Below, in pieces: positions 32,017 through 32,903 of a DNA stretch of 32,903 bases. The stretch covers positions 1 through 32,903 of the forward strand of contig JAFYOF010000142.1 in the NCBI GenBank assembly GCA_017560305.1. Direction: 5' to 3'. Both the position numbers and the translations under genes were made by a program. The stretch comes from Alistipes sp. GTDB taxonomy: Bacteria; Bacteroidota; Bacteroidia; Bacteroidales; Rikenellaceae. The stretch's first letter is position 1; each line of letters opens with the position of its first letter. A model generated the notes under the pieces. It was given only the letters and a program-made list of their open reading frames with translations, had not been told where the DNA came from and did not search any database.

Positions 32017-32903
32017 ATGGAAAACAGAGTTGTTATCACTGGTCTGGGAGTCATCTCGCCAGTAGGAAACAATGTGACAGATTTTTGGAACAGCCTCTGC
32101 GAGGGCAAGAGCGGCATCGACCTCATCAAGGGTTTCGAGGGTCAGGAGCTTCCCATCAGCGTGGCTGGTCAGGTGAAGGATTTCAATCCCGAGGCTGATG
32201 GCTTGGAGCGCAACGACATCCGTCGAAACGATATGTTCAGCATCTACGCTATGGCGGCAGCAAATCAGGCTATGAAGGATAGCGGTCTGAAGAGCGGCGA
32301 GAACATCGAGCCAGAGCGTCTGGGTGTATATATCGGTTCGGGCATTGGCGGTATGAATACTTTCGTGAACGAGACCGTAAAACTTATGAACGAGGGTATC
32401 CGTCGCATCTCTCCACTCTTCGTTCCGATGATGATTGGCAACATCGCATCGGGCAATGTGGCTATCAAGCATAATGCGCAGGGCGTATGTCTGCCTGTTG
32501 TGACTGCTTGCGCTACGGGTACTACGGCTGTGGGTGAGGCCTACCGCGCCATCAAGCACGGCTATGCCGACGCCATCATCGCGGGCGGTACTGAGGCATC
32601 AATCTGCCCTCTTGCCATCGGTGGCTTTGCCAACGCAAAGGCATTGAGCCGCGCCGAGGACCCAACGAAGGCATCCATCCCATTCAACCTCAACCGCAAC
32701 GGATTTGTTATGGGCGAGGGTGCGGGAGTGCTTATCGTAGAGTCGCTGGAGAGCGCACAGAAGCGAGGCGCGAAGATCTACGCCGAGGTTGTGGGCTACG
32801 GCAACAGCTGCGACGCACACCATGTTACAGCTCCAAACCCAGACGGCATCCCAGCATCACGCGCCATCAAGCAGTCGCTCGCTGAGGCGCAGTTCGATGC
32901 CGA
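32017..32903 (+). CDS. fabF: beta-ketoacyl-ACP synthase II, 3' end outside the window
   Basis: The first 295 codons of an elongating condensing enzyme; the normal length is about 415 residues, so roughly 120 are missing past the right edge. The thiolase-fold start is RVVITGLGVISPVGN (4-18), and the nucleophile is Cys165 in VVTACATGTT. The KAS-II segment GGTEASICPLAIGGF and the acidic-loop stretch FNLNRNGFVMGEGAG are present. FabF elongates acyl-ACP, adding two-carbon units from malonyl-ACP. It is cotranscribed with fabH, a pairing seen in Bacteroidales fatty-acid genes. Confidence 0.95.
   Translation, partial: MENRVVITGLGVISPVGNNVTDFWNSLCEGKSGIDLIKGFEGQELPISVAGQVKDFNPEADGLERNDIRRNDMFSIYAMAAANQAMKDSGLKSGENIEPERLGVYIGSGIGGMNTFVNETVKLMNEGIRRISPLFVPMMIGNIASGNVAIKHNAQGVCLPVVTACATGTTAVGEAYRAIKHGYADAIIAGGTEASICPLAIGGFANAKALSRAEDPTKASIPFNLNRNGFVMGEGAGVLIVESLESAQKRGAKIYAEVVGYGNSCDAHHVTAPNPDGIPASRAIKQSLAEAQFDA

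Overview
The window looks like chromosome from a Bacteroidales bacterium (phylum Bacteroidota), probably gut-associated. Several start regions carry the phylum's -7 promoter element (TAnnTTTG). The gene families also fit: long double-FtsX ABC permeases, an NtrC-type regulator/kinase pair, a LytTR regulator with membrane segments, WG repeats, a GH106-type glycosidase and DUF1810. No rRNA, tRNA, IS element or CRISPR array was seen.

Layout. (1) 1-518: a perfect hairpin, a lone promoter-like element and a broken gene end. (2) 519-16943: a regulated export locus. A membrane histidine kinase and a sigma-54-dependent response regulator (minus strand) diverge from a TolC-like outer-membrane protein, permease A1, a periplasmic adaptor, permease A2, one ATPase, and permeases B1 and B2 (plus strand), closed by a strong hairpin. 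The divergent spacer has a near-consensus -24/-12 promoter for the export genes, two tandem 21-bp TGTC-N9-GACA-type sites about 90 and 110 bp upstream of its expected start, a third site inside the tolC-like signal-peptide codons, and a housekeeping promoter for the regulator whose -33 box lies inside one site. (3) 17042-18492: an AbiEi/AbiEii toxin-antitoxin pair, then an AT-rich 0.6-kb gap with a large inverted repeat. (4) 19130-24956: an S41 peptidase, a YjdM zinc-ribbon protein, a secreted GH106-type glycosidase and two small proteins (Cys-rich; winged-helix-like), most separated by clear terminators. (5) 25020-29310, minus strand: a four-gene operon encoding a pseudokinase-AAA+ ATPase fusion, a DUF1810 protein, a vWA protein and a membrane-anchored WG-repeat protein. 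This is the best candidate for an undescribed system. (6) 29400-30821, minus strand: a candidate ~180-nt structured RNA, and a LytTR regulator whose apparent 3' UTR holds a 140-bp array of 11/12-bp units. (7) 30946-32903: fabH behind a leader that can fold as a three-way junction, then the start of fabF, cut by the window edge.

How they work together. The export locus reads as a self-contained circuit: the kinase has almost no periplasmic loop, so the signal may come from the membrane or the transporter; the regulator probably activates the sigma-54 promoter and may limit its own synthesis. The pseudokinase-AAA+/vWA/WG operon resembles in composition the multi-component NTPase-vWA systems linked to stress or conflict, but its function cannot be read from sequence. 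Functions come from motifs read by eye; no database search was possible.
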